This document shows, in pieces, positions 1 to 8,587 of a DNA stretch of 64,000 nucleotides. Origin of the DNA: GCA-2401155 sp045047085 (lineage in GTDB: Bacteria > Pseudomonadota > Alphaproteobacteria > Rhizobiales > Rhizobiaceae); assembly GCA_045047085.1 (NCBI GenBank), contig JASFYT010000034.1:35863-99862 (forward strand), given 5' to 3'. A program made the translations under genes and the position numbers. The first letter of the stretch is position 1. Each line of letters opens with the position of its first letter. Below the pieces are notes generated by a model. It was not told where the DNA came from, did no database searches, and saw nothing but the letters and a program-made list of their open reading frames with translations.

Positions 1-751
1 GGCCATACTGGATGCCTGAAGCCGTAATAAAGGCGAGCGCACCAACGGTTACCGGTTGCTTGTCGGCGGAAGCCAAAACCAATGCGAAGATGAAGTTATT
101 CCACGAAAATATGAAGGCCAGCAGGCCAGCCGCAGCGATGCCCGGTGCAGCTAATGGCAGGGCAATTTTGCGGAATGTTGAAAACCAACTGTGACCGGCA
201 ATGCGATAGGCATATTCTATATCGGCTGGAATATCTTCAAAATAGCCCCGCACAATCCAGAGGATCAACGGCAATACAATGAGCTGGTAGACCCAGATCA
301 ACCCGATATAAGTGTTAGCAAGGCCAATCTGTTGGAAATAGATCGTTAGCGGCAACAACACCAAAAGCGGGGGCGCAAACTTGAATGACAGCAGCGTAAA
401 AGCGATATCTTCAGAGCCACGAAATTTCAAACGGGCAAAGGCATAAGCTGCCGGAACGCCAAGGATAAGCCCGACCGCGACCGAAGCTGTCGAAAGGAAC
501 AGGGAATTAAAGAGGTTCCGCATGAATTCAATTTTCAGCGACCCAGCCGCCGTATTCAATTCCCCAGTAATCAGCGCCACGTAATTTGTGACGGTTGGTG
601 CAAAATCAATCGATGGTGGCACACGCAGGATGGTCTCATTGGTCTGGAACGACATTAATATGATCCATAAAATCGGGAACATAAAAAACAGGATTACCAG
701 CGTAATTGCGATAGAGCGCAGGACGCGTTCAGTGATGCTTGAGGTTTCCAT
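1..751 (-). CDS. ABC sugar transporter permease, MalG type (partial, runs off left edge)
   Basis: Inner-membrane permease of a carbohydrate ABC importer (CUT1 family). Translating leftwards from ATG at 751 gives an N-terminal membrane segment (ILFFMFPILWII), several later hydrophobic segments and the ARLKFRG stretch typical of MalG-type proteins. The EAA-loop region reads YAYRIAGHS...KIALPLAAPG, which contacts the ATPase. About 250 residues are visible and the C-terminus lies outside the window. An AGGAGAG ribosome site precedes the start, 10 bp after the upstream permease stop, so the two are co-translated. The ATPase of this importer is not seen here and may lie further left. Substrate is inferred from context only (polyol). 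Confidence 0.9.
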   Translation of the reverse strand, partial: METSSITERVLRSIAITLVILFFMFPILWIILMSFQTNETILRVPPSIDFAPTVTNYVALITGELNTAAGSLKIEFMRNLFNSLFLSTASVAVGLILGVPAAYAFARLKFRGSEDIAFTLLSFKFAPPLLVLLPLTIYFQQIGLANTYIGLIWVYQLIVLPLILWIVRGYFEDIPADIEYAYRIAGHSWFSTFRKIALPLAAPGIAAAGLLAFIFSWNNFIFALVLASADKQPVTVGALAFITASGIQYG

Positions 752-761
752 TGGCCTCTCC

Positions 762-1685
762 TTACTCGTAACCGCGCGCTTTTTCGCGCAGACGCAGCCA
801 GTTTTTGATAAATACATTCGACAGGAAGTATGTGATCGCCCAAAGGATCATTAGCAACGCTGACGAACGTGCCACATTGGTCGACTGGAAGAAATTCAGA
901 TAGGCTTCCACCTGAAATACCGTCAGTTGATCGCCCGGCCCGCCTTGGGTCATGGCGTAGATAATGTCAAATTGTTGGATCGATTCAATCACACGGAACA
1001 AGGTCGCCGTTAGCAAAAAGGGCGTCAGCATTGGTAGTGTGATGCGCCAAAACACGAAAAGACGTGGAACACCATCCAGCTCAGCCGCCTCAAAAGGTTG
1101 GCGCGGCAGTGAACGTAGTCCGGCCAGAAGCAGAATCATGATGAAGGGTGTATAGACCCACACATCAACAATCACCACAGTCAGCATTGCTGTTGCAGGA
1201 TCAGATGCCCAGCGCATATTCTCGAAACCAAGCAGTGTTGCGAAATAGCTGAGAATACCAAATCCCGGATTGGTCATCAATTTCCACATAAGAGATGCAA
1301 GTGCTGGCGCCGTCATCAGCGGCATAAGCAACATAATCGAAACGAAATTGTTGAAGCGGTTTCTTCTCTGCAAAAGCAACGCAATACCAAGTCCGAGCAA
1401 CAGTTCGATACCAACCGTCGAAACCGCATATATCATTGAGACTTTGAGCGTGTTCCAGAACGATGGATCGGTCATGAAATTCAGGTAGTTTTCACCCCAA
1501 TTGAACTTCCTGGCCCATGGTTGCGAAAGACGGTAGCGCTGTAACGAATAGATTGCCGCTGTAAAAAACGGAATGAGAATGCCGATACAGGTCAAAAGTG
1601 CAGGCAAGCTTAAGAGATAGGGCAGATAACGCCGGCTAACTCTGAAACGTCGCTTTGGCAGATCGGTAATATTTGCGTCAGACAT
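762..1685 (-). CDS. ABC sugar transporter permease, MalF type
   Basis: Partner permease of the MalG-type gene just downstream. The 307-residue protein has about six hydrophobic segments, starting with YLLSLPALLTCIGILIPFF near residue 20. The EAA loop is EAAELDGVPRLFVFWRITLP, followed by a periplasmic-side stretch with AMTQGGPGDQL, a combination seen in MalF/UgpA-type CUT1 permeases. Length is normal for the family. It follows the binding-protein gene after a 117-bp gap containing a hairpin, the usual arrangement in which the binding protein is made in excess. Confidence 0.93.
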   Translation of the reverse strand: MSDANITDLPKRRFRVSRRYLPYLLSLPALLTCIGILIPFFTAAIYSLQRYRLSQPWARKFNWGENYLNFMTDPSFWNTLKVSMIYAVSTVGIELLLGLGIALLLQRRNRFNNFVSIMLLMPLMTAPALASLMWKLMTNPGFGILSYFATLLGFENMRWASDPATAMLTVVIVDVWVYTPFIMILLLAGLRSLPRQPFEAAELDGVPRLFVFWRITLPMLTPFLLTATLFRVIESIQQFDIIYAMTQGGPGDQLTVFQVEAYLNFFQSTNVARSSALLMILWAITYFLSNVFIKNWLRLREKARGYE

Positions 1686-1759
1686 ATTTCATTTTTCCGC
1701 CGCCCAATATTGCAAAGGGAGACCGTCTTAGGTTTTACAAGTTGTATTAAAAGCGAACC

Positions 1760-1785
1760 CGCCTCGTTCGGAGAAAGAAGAGGCG
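1760..1785 (-). terminator. Hairpin between binding-protein and permease genes
   Basis: Arms CGCCTC (1760-1765) and GAGGCG (1780-1785) flank a 14-nt loop just after the binding-protein stop at 1803. There is no strong T-run on the minus strand. It is more likely an attenuator or mRNA-stabilising hairpin than a full stop, in line with excess binding protein over permease. Confidence 0.4.
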
Positions 1786-1802
1786 AGCCCGGTCGGGAGG
1801 CT

Positions 1803-3248
1803 TTAACCCAACCCTGCTTCTTTCAGTTGACGATCAACGCTCTGGGCCAATTGGTCCAAACCTTCATCCACAGGCACTTCTTTGGCGACCATTTTTTGAA
1901 GCGTTGCAGCCCATTCCGTAGTCAGATCAAAGAATAATGGTTGCGCTGTAAAGTGGATTTTCGCGCCCGGCGCTGAAATATCGTGCATTTCAACATAACC
2001 GGGATAACTTTTATCCAACCGATCGCGGAACATTTCATCTGCCCAAACTGACTTGCGAACAGGATTGACGAAATCCATCTTGGTAGCGCCAAACAGACCA
2101 TGCTCAGGACCGGAAGCCCATTGCATGAAGTACCATGCCGCATCTTTCTGCTTTGAGAAGCTGGACATTGCCAGAGACCAAATCCAGATATTTGGTGTTG
2201 GTGCTGAGGCTTCAGGATTAGCAGCAAACGGTGCAAAGGCAAGATTTCCAGCCTCGGCATTGTCGCCACCATTCATGAAATAACCCAGGATATCCGCGTC
2301 GAAGATCATTGCAGATTTACCGGCACCAAGATCAGTACCAGCCTGATACCAAGTGTGGGTAGACCAATCCGGTGCACCACTTTCCTGAATCATCTGAACC
2401 CATTTCTCATGGTAGCTTCTTGATACGTCAGTGTTCATAGCCGCTGACAATTTACCGTCAGCGCCCACGTTCAAGTCTTTTTGACCAAAGTTTGCGTATC
2501 CTGAAAGAAATCCTGGATGGATTGTTGCCCATGAGCGGGAGCCGCGAACGCCAATACCATAAGCTCCATCGATACCAGCTTTTGCTGCCGCAGCAGTATC
2601 AAGCAACTCATCGATATTCTTTGGAACAGACAATCCTGCCTGCTTAAACATACGATTATTATATGTTAGGTTATTTTGCTCATAACCCCAAGGGATACAC
2701 CATTGCTTGGCGTCATCTGAACCAAGAGCACCACCCGGCTTGCCATTCCATGCACAAGATGCACGAACACCTGGCAGCATATCATTCCAATTATAGTCAG
2801 GGTTAGTTTTTGCAGGATCATTGATCCACTCATTGAGATCATCGATCCAACCGGCAGGACCGTAGGTCCATGTCATATAAGCACCGGTCATGAATGCATC
2901 ATATTCAGTTGAACCAGATGAAAGTGCAGCAGTTACTTTATCAAAGTAGACATCTTCCGGGAAAATATCGTATTGAATATCCATTCCGGTGAGTTTTTTG
3001 AAATTCTCAAGATTTGCAATCATCGCATCGGCATAGGGGTGCTTGTTCAGAAGAAGCTTAACGGTCGTACCCGCATGCTTTTTCCAATCAAAACCGTTCT
3101 GCGCCAAAGCGTTTGTAGCGGCTGCATTGACAAGCACCCCGGCAGTTGCTGCCGACACACCCAACGCACCCAATCCGCGGATAACACCGCGGCGACTGAC
3201 GCCTCCTTTTACAAAGGATTCAATCAAGTCCCTTTCTTTCTCATACAT
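1803..3248 (-). CDS. ABC transporter periplasmic sugar-binding protein (Tat-type signal)
   Basis: Extracellular solute-binding protein of the CUT1 importer. I chose ATG at 3248 (MYEKERD) because GGAGGAA lies 7-8 nt upstream; a longer frame starting at 3269 overlaps the regulator stop and lacks this site. The 481-residue product has a twin-arginine-like motif SRRGVIRG near residue 20, then a hydrophobic stretch ending in NALAQ, suggesting Tat export. The body has features of family-1 binding proteins (WTYGPAGWIDDL, AWYFMQWASGPE). It sits between a SorC regulator and two permeases, with 17 bp after the regulator stop. The ligand is not known; polyol is inferred from neighbouring enzymes. Confidence 0.92.
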   Translation of the reverse strand: MYEKERDLIESFVKGGVSRRGVIRGLGALGVSAATAGVLVNAAATNALAQNGFDWKKHAGTTVKLLLNKHPYADAMIANLENFKKLTGMDIQYDIFPEDVYFDKVTAALSSGSTEYDAFMTGAYMTWTYGPAGWIDDLNEWINDPAKTNPDYNWNDMLPGVRASCAWNGKPGGALGSDDAKQWCIPWGYEQNNLTYNNRMFKQAGLSVPKNIDELLDTAAAAKAGIDGAYGIGVRGSRSWATIHPGFLSGYANFGQKDLNVGADGKLSAAMNTDVSRSYHEKWVQMIQESGAPDWSTHTWYQAGTDLGAGKSAMIFDADILGYFMNGGDNAEAGNLAFAPFAANPEASAPTPNIWIWSLAMSSFSKQKDAAWYFMQWASGPEHGLFGATKMDFVNPVRKSVWADEMFRDRLDKSYPGYVEMHDISAPGAKIHFTAQPLFFDLTTEWAATLQKMVAKEVPVDEGLDQLAQSVDRQLKEAGLG

Positions 3249-3265
3249 AGGTATTCCTCCAGTTT

Positions 3266-4234
3266 TCAATCGTGATGATTGAAATTTAAGAGCGCATTTG
3301 CGGTACGCTCATCGGTGATGAGACCGCTTAACAAGCCACTCATCAAAATCGACCCGATAGCGCGGGCCTTTCCTTTGCCACCCGCAACGGCGACAATTCT
3401 ACTATTTTTCAAATCCGATAGACCAACAGAGATGGTGCGCGCTGTCAGTGAGGTCTCGAGGCTTTCTCCATCATCATTGAAAAAATGTCCCAAAAGCTCG
3501 CCCACCCCTCCATGTGCTTTCACCTCCTCAATTTCCTCTTGTTCAACCATGCCGGAAGATACAAGCTGAGCGCCCGGCTCGACGGTACCAATTCCGACAA
3601 ATTTCAACTTGGACTGCTCCGCCATTTGCATCACATCTGATACACCGCGTTGGGCAAGAAGCACTTCTCTGTCTTCAATCGAATTGGCAAAGAACGGCAC
3701 GGGCATCACATACGATTCTGCTCCGGTCTTTTCCGCCATCCGATGCATTACATCATGTGGGTTAGCTGAAAAATTCCGCGTCAAACCACCAAGCAGCGAT
3801 ACAAATCGCACACCATTTGCATCCATTCTTGGCAATTGAGAAACACTTGCTGAAAGCGTTCGCCCATGGCCGACACCAATCAACTCATTTGCACCACTTA
3901 AAATTTCACGGTTAAGAAACCTCGCACCGGCAATGCTGAGAGCGCGGGTGGGCAACGACTCTTCATTCAATTCCGGCACAACTTCACAATACTGAAGACC
4001 AAAACGTTCAGAAATAGCCATTTCCAGCGCTACACATTCGGCAATTTCACCATCAATGGTAACTTTAACTACGCCTTCTTGATTGGCTCGGGTGATCAAA
4101 CGATGAGCTTTCACGCCAGTTACACCTAGTCGCTTGGCAACATCTGCCTGAGTTAACCCACCGGCATAATGAAGCCAGGCAGCCCGGATCGCGAGGCTTA
4201 AATCTTCATCTCTTTTTGAACTGGATCGTGCCAC
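3266..4234 (-). CDS. SorC/DeoR-family sugar-sensing transcriptional regulator
   Basis: A 322-residue regulator. An N-terminal helix-turn-helix (residues about 25-50, GGLTQADVAKRLGVTGVKAH) is followed by a SorC-type sugar-phosphate-binding domain with IGVGHGRTLSASV, SLLGGLTRN and the closing AVAGGKGKARAI...LITDE segment. SorC proteins such as DeoR of Bacillus and EryD of Brucella bind phosphorylated sugars and control adjacent operons. Here the regulator is the first gene of an operon with the binding protein and permeases, so it probably autoregulates. Start ATG 4234 is the first in frame. The inducer cannot be named from sequence. Confidence 0.9.
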   Translation of the reverse strand: MARSSSKRDEDLSLAIRAAWLHYAGGLTQADVAKRLGVTGVKAHRLITRANQEGVVKVTIDGEIAECVALEMAISERFGLQYCEVVPELNEESLPTRALSIAGARFLNREILSGANELIGVGHGRTLSASVSQLPRMDANGVRFVSLLGGLTRNFSANPHDVMHRMAEKTGAESYVMPVPFFANSIEDREVLLAQRGVSDVMQMAEQSKLKFVGIGTVEPGAQLVSSGMVEQEEIEEVKAHGGVGELLGHFFNDDGESLETSLTARTISVGLSDLKNSRIVAVAGGKGKARAIGSILMSGLLSGLITDERTANALLNFNHHD

Positions 4235-4281
4235 GTAGCCACACCTGTTGGTTTTTGTAATAATTTTCAGCCTATGTAATT

Positions 4282-4309
4282 TTTTACACTTAAGCGGTTA
4301 TCTGTCAAG
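4282..4309 (-). promoter_or_regulatory. Candidate sigma-70-type promoter for the SorC-ABC operon
   Basis: On the minus strand, TTGACA (4304-4309) is followed after 16 bp by TAAAAA (4282-4287), about 50 bp before the regulator start. The -35 box is a perfect match; the -10 box is weak. Confidence 0.4.
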
Positions 4310-4397
4310 CCATTACAATGAAATGAAAAGTAAGCATGCTCCACATGCCGGCCGCCTGCAGGTTATTCACAACGAGAAATTATCAAAGTTTTCTGTT

Positions 4398-5546
4398 TTA
4401 AGAAGCGGTGCGCAGGATTTCAATCAGCTTGGATTCCTGCAGATACACGGGATTACCCTTCATCGATGATGATGAAAGAGAGGCAATGGCAATCTCATCA
4501 AAATCTTCGGAACTGACACCCACATCGCTCAATGACGGCAAACCACAGCGTCGCGACCAAGCAGCCAATTCATCAAAGGAGATCTCGGACTCAACACCAA
4601 GAGCGTCAGCAATCCAGTGTTGAATTTTATGAAAGCGTTCTCGTATTTGTGTCGGTAATTCCGGTACAGAGAAATTAGATTTCAAAACATGGGGTAAAAG
4701 TATCCCGCAGATAACTCCATGAGGAGCAGCTGCCCTCCCCCCAATAACACCTGCAAATCCGTGAACAGCTCCCAATCCAGAATTTGCCAACGCCAAGCCT
4801 CCGCAATGGCTTACCCATGCCAGATCATCACGGGCCTTTTCATCTTCACCCTGCATAAGACGCACCAAAGCCAATAATCCTAGTGGTATAGCATCTCGGC
4901 AAAGCGCATCAGAAAACCGATTTGCCTTGCAAGAAACATAAGATTCAATCACCTGCGTGACAGCATCAAGTCCACTGGCAAGTGTTACTGAACGTGATGT
5001 ATTGTCTGTTAAAGCTGGATCAATTATTGCTAAGTTTGGCAACATACGTACATCCCGTAACGATACCTTGCGTCGATGATCCGGCACTCCAATGACTGCG
5101 TTCCTAGTAACTTCGGCCCCAGTTCCCGCCGTCGTTGGAATTGCTACAAATGGCAAGGGTGGTTGTTCAAGTGCCAAACCTTTCCCAACGACTTCCAGAT
5201 AATCAAGAATCGGTTTATCGGCAGGAACCAGCGCCGCAATAGCCTTACCTGCGTCAATAACCGAACCGCCCCCCAGAGAAACTATTACATCGGCCTCAAA
5301 TTCACGCGCGACCAGTACTCCGTTTTCAATCAGGGAGATTTCCGGCTCGCTTGCGCAGCTAAATTGTCCAACACGAATACCTTCCCGCTCTAGCGCATCT
5401 ACCAACCAGACAGCGCGCGCGGGATTTGCACCATGAACCAGAAAGATATTTTTGCCGAGGGTCGCAATATCTTCGGCAGCCTGCTTGGCACAGCCTCTGC
5501 CAAAACGAATGTCCTGCGCAGTGGAAATCGAAAAAATGCCTGGCAT
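4398..5546 (-). CDS. Iron-type alcohol dehydrogenase family protein
   Basis: NAD(P)-dependent, metal-dependent dehydrogenase of the Fe-ADH superfamily, 382 residues. The cofactor motif VSLGGGSVIDAGKAIAAL is near residue 95 and IPTTAGTGAEVTRNAVI near 135. The metal region has GLDAVTQVIESYVS and then VHGFAGVIGG and APHGVICG. The usual first histidine ligand after GLDAxT is glutamine here, a variation I believe is shared by a subfamily. The gene begins 2 bp after the DAK kinase stop, so the pair acts together, perhaps producing or removing a ketose, a hydroxyaldehyde or dihydroxyacetone. The substrate is not known. Confidence 0.85.
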   Translation of the reverse strand: MPGIFSISTAQDIRFGRGCAKQAAEDIATLGKNIFLVHGANPARAVWLVDALEREGIRVGQFSCASEPEISLIENGVLVAREFEADVIVSLGGGSVIDAGKAIAALVPADKPILDYLEVVGKGLALEQPPLPFVAIPTTAGTGAEVTRNAVIGVPDHRRKVSLRDVRMLPNLAIIDPALTDNTSRSVTLASGLDAVTQVIESYVSCKANRFSDALCRDAIPLGLLALVRLMQGEDEKARDDLAWVSHCGGLALANSGLGAVHGFAGVIGGRAAAPHGVICGILLPHVLKSNFSVPELPTQIRERFHKIQHWIADALGVESEISFDELAAWSRRCGLPSLSDVGVSSEDFDEIAIASLSSSSMKGNPVYLQESKLIEILRTAS

Positions 5547-5548
5547 TG

Positions 5549-7312
5549 CTAAATCCTGTCCCCAAATTCCTCTTCGACCACCTCCCGCATGGCGTTCAAT
5601 ATCACCACGACCGAAGCTGCGCCTGGATCAACGTGTCCCAACGAACGCAATCCCAGCTTGGCAGAGCGTCCCTTTTTTGATTTCATTTGCACAGTCGCAT
5701 TCTTGCCCTTCTCGGCTCCGTCACATGCAGCCTGAAGACAGGCGATAATGCTTCCACCAGCCTCCTGTTCGCGCGCGGCGTGTTCAACAGCTGGCGTCCA
5801 AGCATCCACCATCGTCTTATCGCCGGGAGCGGCTCCTCCAAGATCAACAATACCGTTTCTAATTGCATCCAACCATGAAACAAGCGCCATTGAATCCAGA
5901 TTAAGCCGATCATTCACCGCTTTTGATGCCCTCTGAAAGGCTGTTCCATATAGCGGCCCCACGGAAGCACCGACGGCATCTAAGAAATTCTTTCCTGCCT
6001 TTGCGCACATAACCGATATAGTGACTTCATCTTCCGAAAGACCATCACGAATAGCACGCCACCCCACATCCATGGCAATGCCATGATCTGCATCACCAAT
6101 GACACCATCCAGTTCACACAAATACCCCTTATTTTCTCCAATTTGTTCAGTGATCCGCAGCAGCATTCGACGAAAGATTTCGGGGGTAACATCGCCCTCA
6201 GCAATTAAATCTTCTCTCGAAATATCCGACTCAATCTTCTTGGTAACCATTGGTGCATGTGAGCGCCGTCGTGGTCTTTGGTTAGGTGAAATTTTGATCT
6301 CCCCAACTTGTAAAGCAGCGGTTTCACAGGGATGGTCCAGCATTTTGATCAACTGATCATCCAGCTTCATTACCGTGACCGAAGCGCCAGCCATTTCAAG
6401 CGATGTAACATAATTCCCCACCCAGGATTGATATAGGGAAACTCCGAGCCCACACAGTCTGCTACGTATTTGGCGATGCAAGATATAAAGTTCCATCAAT
6501 GATGTTGAACCTAGCCCATTCACCAATACGGCCACCCTGTCGCCTTTGCCAAATTCAATATCTGCAACAATCAGATCCATCAACCGGTCTGCAACCGCAT
6601 TGGCAGGTTCAAGTGTGGTTCTGGAAATCCCAGGTTCGCCGTGAATTCCCATCCCTACTTCCATCTCATCCGGACCAATCTCGAAGTTCGGTCTACGCGT
6701 TTGAGGTAGCGAGCAGGCACCAAGAGCCACCCCAGCCGACCTCGTCATAGCATTCGCATGCCTCGCAATGAGTTCAACCTCATCCATAGAATAATCCAAA
6801 TCAGCCGCCGCCCCAGCACATTTAAATACAAAGAATGTTCCGGCAATCCCCCGGCGTTCACTAATAATTTTTGCTGAGGCTACATCATCTGTAACTGTGA
6901 TGGAATTTGCCTTAATACCTTCAGAGCCAAGTTCCTCTACAGCCATATCAAAATTCATAACGTCACCAGTATAATTTCCATAGAGAAACAACACACCTGC
7001 TCCCCCGTCTGCTGCACGTGCTGCATCCATGATCTGCTCCGGCGAAGGGGAAGCAAACACGTTTCCCACAGCCGAAGCATCTGCCAACCCCTTACCGACA
7101 TATCCAGAAAACGCCGGCTCATGGCCAGAACCACCACCCACGACAATGCCAACTTTGCCCTCGCGTGGACCTTTTATAGAAACCACAGCCCTACCCGTCG
7201 CTCCTTCGACACAAAGCATTTCGGGGTGAGCTCCAACCATACCATCGATCAATTCCTCAATGACATGGTCGGCATCATTTATCAGCTTTTTTGTCTTCTG
7301 CGTATCTATCAT
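5549..7312 (-). CDS. Dihydroxyacetone/erythrulose kinase family protein (DhaK-DhaL fusion)
   Basis: Single-chain ATP-dependent kinase of short ketoses, 587 residues. The DhaK domain (about 1-340) has GGGSGHEPAFSGYVG near residue 38 and GMGIHGEPG near 220; in DhaK the histidine of the second motif binds the ketose covalently. The DhaL domain (about 375-580) has the nucleotide/Mg motif IGDADHG and VGASVGPLYG. Length fits single-chain ATP-type enzymes. Known members phosphorylate dihydroxyacetone, or D/L-erythrulose in tetritol pathways; these cannot be separated from sequence. It is co-transcribed with the Fe-ADH and divergent from the epimerase/LsrF operon. Confidence 0.92.
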   Translation of the reverse strand: MIDTQKTKKLINDADHVIEELIDGMVGAHPEMLCVEGATGRAVVSIKGPREGKVGIVVGGGSGHEPAFSGYVGKGLADASAVGNVFASPSPEQIMDAARAADGGAGVLFLYGNYTGDVMNFDMAVEELGSEGIKANSITVTDDVASAKIISERRGIAGTFFVFKCAGAAADLDYSMDEVELIARHANAMTRSAGVALGACSLPQTRRPNFEIGPDEMEVGMGIHGEPGISRTTLEPANAVADRLMDLIVADIEFGKGDRVAVLVNGLGSTSLMELYILHRQIRSRLCGLGVSLYQSWVGNYVTSLEMAGASVTVMKLDDQLIKMLDHPCETAALQVGEIKISPNQRPRRRSHAPMVTKKIESDISREDLIAEGDVTPEIFRRMLLRITEQIGENKGYLCELDGVIGDADHGIAMDVGWRAIRDGLSEDEVTISVMCAKAGKNFLDAVGASVGPLYGTAFQRASKAVNDRLNLDSMALVSWLDAIRNGIVDLGGAAPGDKTMVDAWTPAVEHAAREQEAGGSIIACLQAACDGAEKGKNATVQMKSKKGRSAKLGLRSLGHVDPGAASVVVILNAMREVVEEEFGDRI

Positions 7313-7556
7313 GTGACCCTCGATTTCAATAGGCTAGCCATCTGCCAATCATTCATTGCTGAAAATTAGTACATATTTATTGTTCATCTAGAAACAGTGC
7401 AAAATCAACAGCTGGAAAAATTACTCCAAACACTGACGTCCCAAGTGCGGTTGTTGTCGTGGTCATCCGTCAGCCATTTGCGTGAAGGAATTATTATGGG
7501 TTAACAACCATACCGTCCTAATCAAGCGGGATTGAATAACGACACAATACAGGAAT

Positions 7557-7661
7557 ATGACATTTTCTTTGGAAGAAGAAACAATTCGGCAATCCATCAT
7601 TGATACCTGCCTCCACATGAGTACCTGCAGCTTACAGTGGTTGGGTATCATATGCACGTGA
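7557..7661 (+). pseudogene. Possible N-terminal remnant of a class II (fuculose-phosphate-type) aldolase
   Basis: A 34-codon frame starting MTFSLEEETIRQSIIDTC and continuing LHMSTCSLQ. This recalls the first 30 residues of class II aldolase/adducin proteins, where a helix with RQxIIxTCLEMN is followed by GLNQGTSGN. Here the glycine-rich part is lost and the frame ends soon after. An AGGAA precedes the ATG. The match is short and from memory of the family; it could be chance or a small leader ORF. Confidence 0.3.
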
Positions 7662-7674
7662 TCGTAATCATGTA

Positions 7675-7719
7675 AAATTCATACAATTGCAAAGTATGTA
7701 TTGACATTTGTATGAATTT
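7675..7719. promoter_or_regulatory. Inverted-repeat operator with promoter box, upstream of epimerase/LsrF operon
   Basis: Perfect 12-bp arms AAATTCATACAA (7675-7686) and TTGTATGAATTT (7708-7719) enclose 21 bp. A TTGACA box (7701-7706) points to the plus-strand operon. Three words here (TTCATACAATTGCAA at 7678, GCAAAGTAT at 7689, TTGACAT at 7701) recur at 22272-22305, so the same regulator, most likely the SorC protein at 22.4 kb, could bind both places. Confidence 0.55.
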
Positions 7720-7799
7720 GAGTTGTTTAGAATTACCATTTGATTTTCAATTCCCCCGGTCCCCCGGCGCGACATCACGCCCGTCTTGGTAGGAAGAAT

Positions 7800-8492
7800 A
7801 TGACCCACGAGGCACATCTCTCGCTTAAGCAAAGTTGTCGTGGCATCAGTCTGGGTATTTTTGCGGGTGATTTTGGAAATTTCAGAAGCAATATGCAATC
7901 AGCCGCTAAATGGGGCTGCAATGTTCTCCACTTTGATGTCATGGATGGCCTATTTGTTCCTCAGATGACGGGCGGTCCGGGGTTTGTAAAAGCCCTTAAA
8001 GGTGAAATGATCCTTGATGTGCATCTAATGGTTCAGAAGCCACTGGTACATATCGCATCATATGTCGAAGCAGGTGCGGATATCGTGACAATCCATGCCG
8101 AATCTGAAGAACCAGTGGCGGCATTTAAGGCCATTCGAACTGCTGCTGAGAAATCGGGACGACCGGTCATGGCCGGCATATCGCTCATGCCCGGTACTTC
8201 GATTGAGAACATCAAAGAGCTATTTGACTTAAAACCCGATCTCATTTTGGTTCTCGCCCTTGATCCTCGAACGAGCGACTCAACTGACGTCACGAAGGCA
8301 TGTGTCCGGCTTCAGGAAATCAGAACGCTCACGGCTGAATTCTCCCCAATTCTTGCATTCGATGGCGGTGTCACACTCGACACAATTGCTGAAATTTCAA
8401 GTTCATCAGCAGAACTCGTTGTTAGCGGAAGTGCCGTACTGAAATCAGCAAATCCATCTGAGGCCTTTCGTTTAATGCAAAGTGCTCTCTAG
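7800..8492 (+). CDS. Ribulose-phosphate 3-epimerase family protein
   Basis: TIM-barrel epimerase of the RPE family, 230 residues when begun at ATG 7800, preceded by AGGAAGA; a longer frame from 7740 has no ribosome site. Family motifs: LGIFAGDFGNF near the N-terminus (in place of SILSADF), HFDVMDGLFVP (metal-binding His and Asp), DVHLMVQKP, IHAESEE and AFDGGVTLDTI (catalytic Asp), ending VSGSAVLKS. The housekeeping enzyme usually starts with SxLSADF, so this divergent copy is probably a specialised sugar-phosphate epimerase for the local pathway, for example of allulose, tetrulose or pentulose phosphate. It is the first gene of the plus-strand operon with the LsrF-like gene 95 bp on. Confidence 0.85.
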   Translation: MTHEAHLSLKQSCRGISLGIFAGDFGNFRSNMQSAAKWGCNVLHFDVMDGLFVPQMTGGPGFVKALKGEMILDVHLMVQKPLVHIASYVEAGADIVTIHAESEEPVAAFKAIRTAAEKSGRPVMAGISLMPGTSIENIKELFDLKPDLILVLALDPRTSDSTDVTKACVRLQEIRTLTAEFSPILAFDGGVTLDTIAEISSSSAELVVSGSAVLKSANPSEAFRLMQSAL

Positions 8493-8587
8493 CAGGTCAA
8501 TCCTAATTACCAATAGAGCGCATTTAAGAATTTGGATCACTGAGCGCGCGCTCAAAGTACATGTAGTTACTATCAAAGGAAGATAAT

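Larger units (their letters stand above)
7313..7799. other. Divergent intergenic region between kinase and epimerase operons
   Basis: A 487-bp region with no intact gene. It holds a possible class II aldolase N-terminal remnant (7557-7661), a strong inverted repeat (7675-7719) and a TTGACA box (7701-7706). I see nothing else that I can name in 7313-7556. Confidence 0.6.

Noticed and set aside
4398..5546. Fe-ADH read as defective because the usual His after GLDAxT is Gln
   Set aside because: The same Gln appears, to my knowledge, across a subfamily of Fe-ADHs, and all other motifs are intact.
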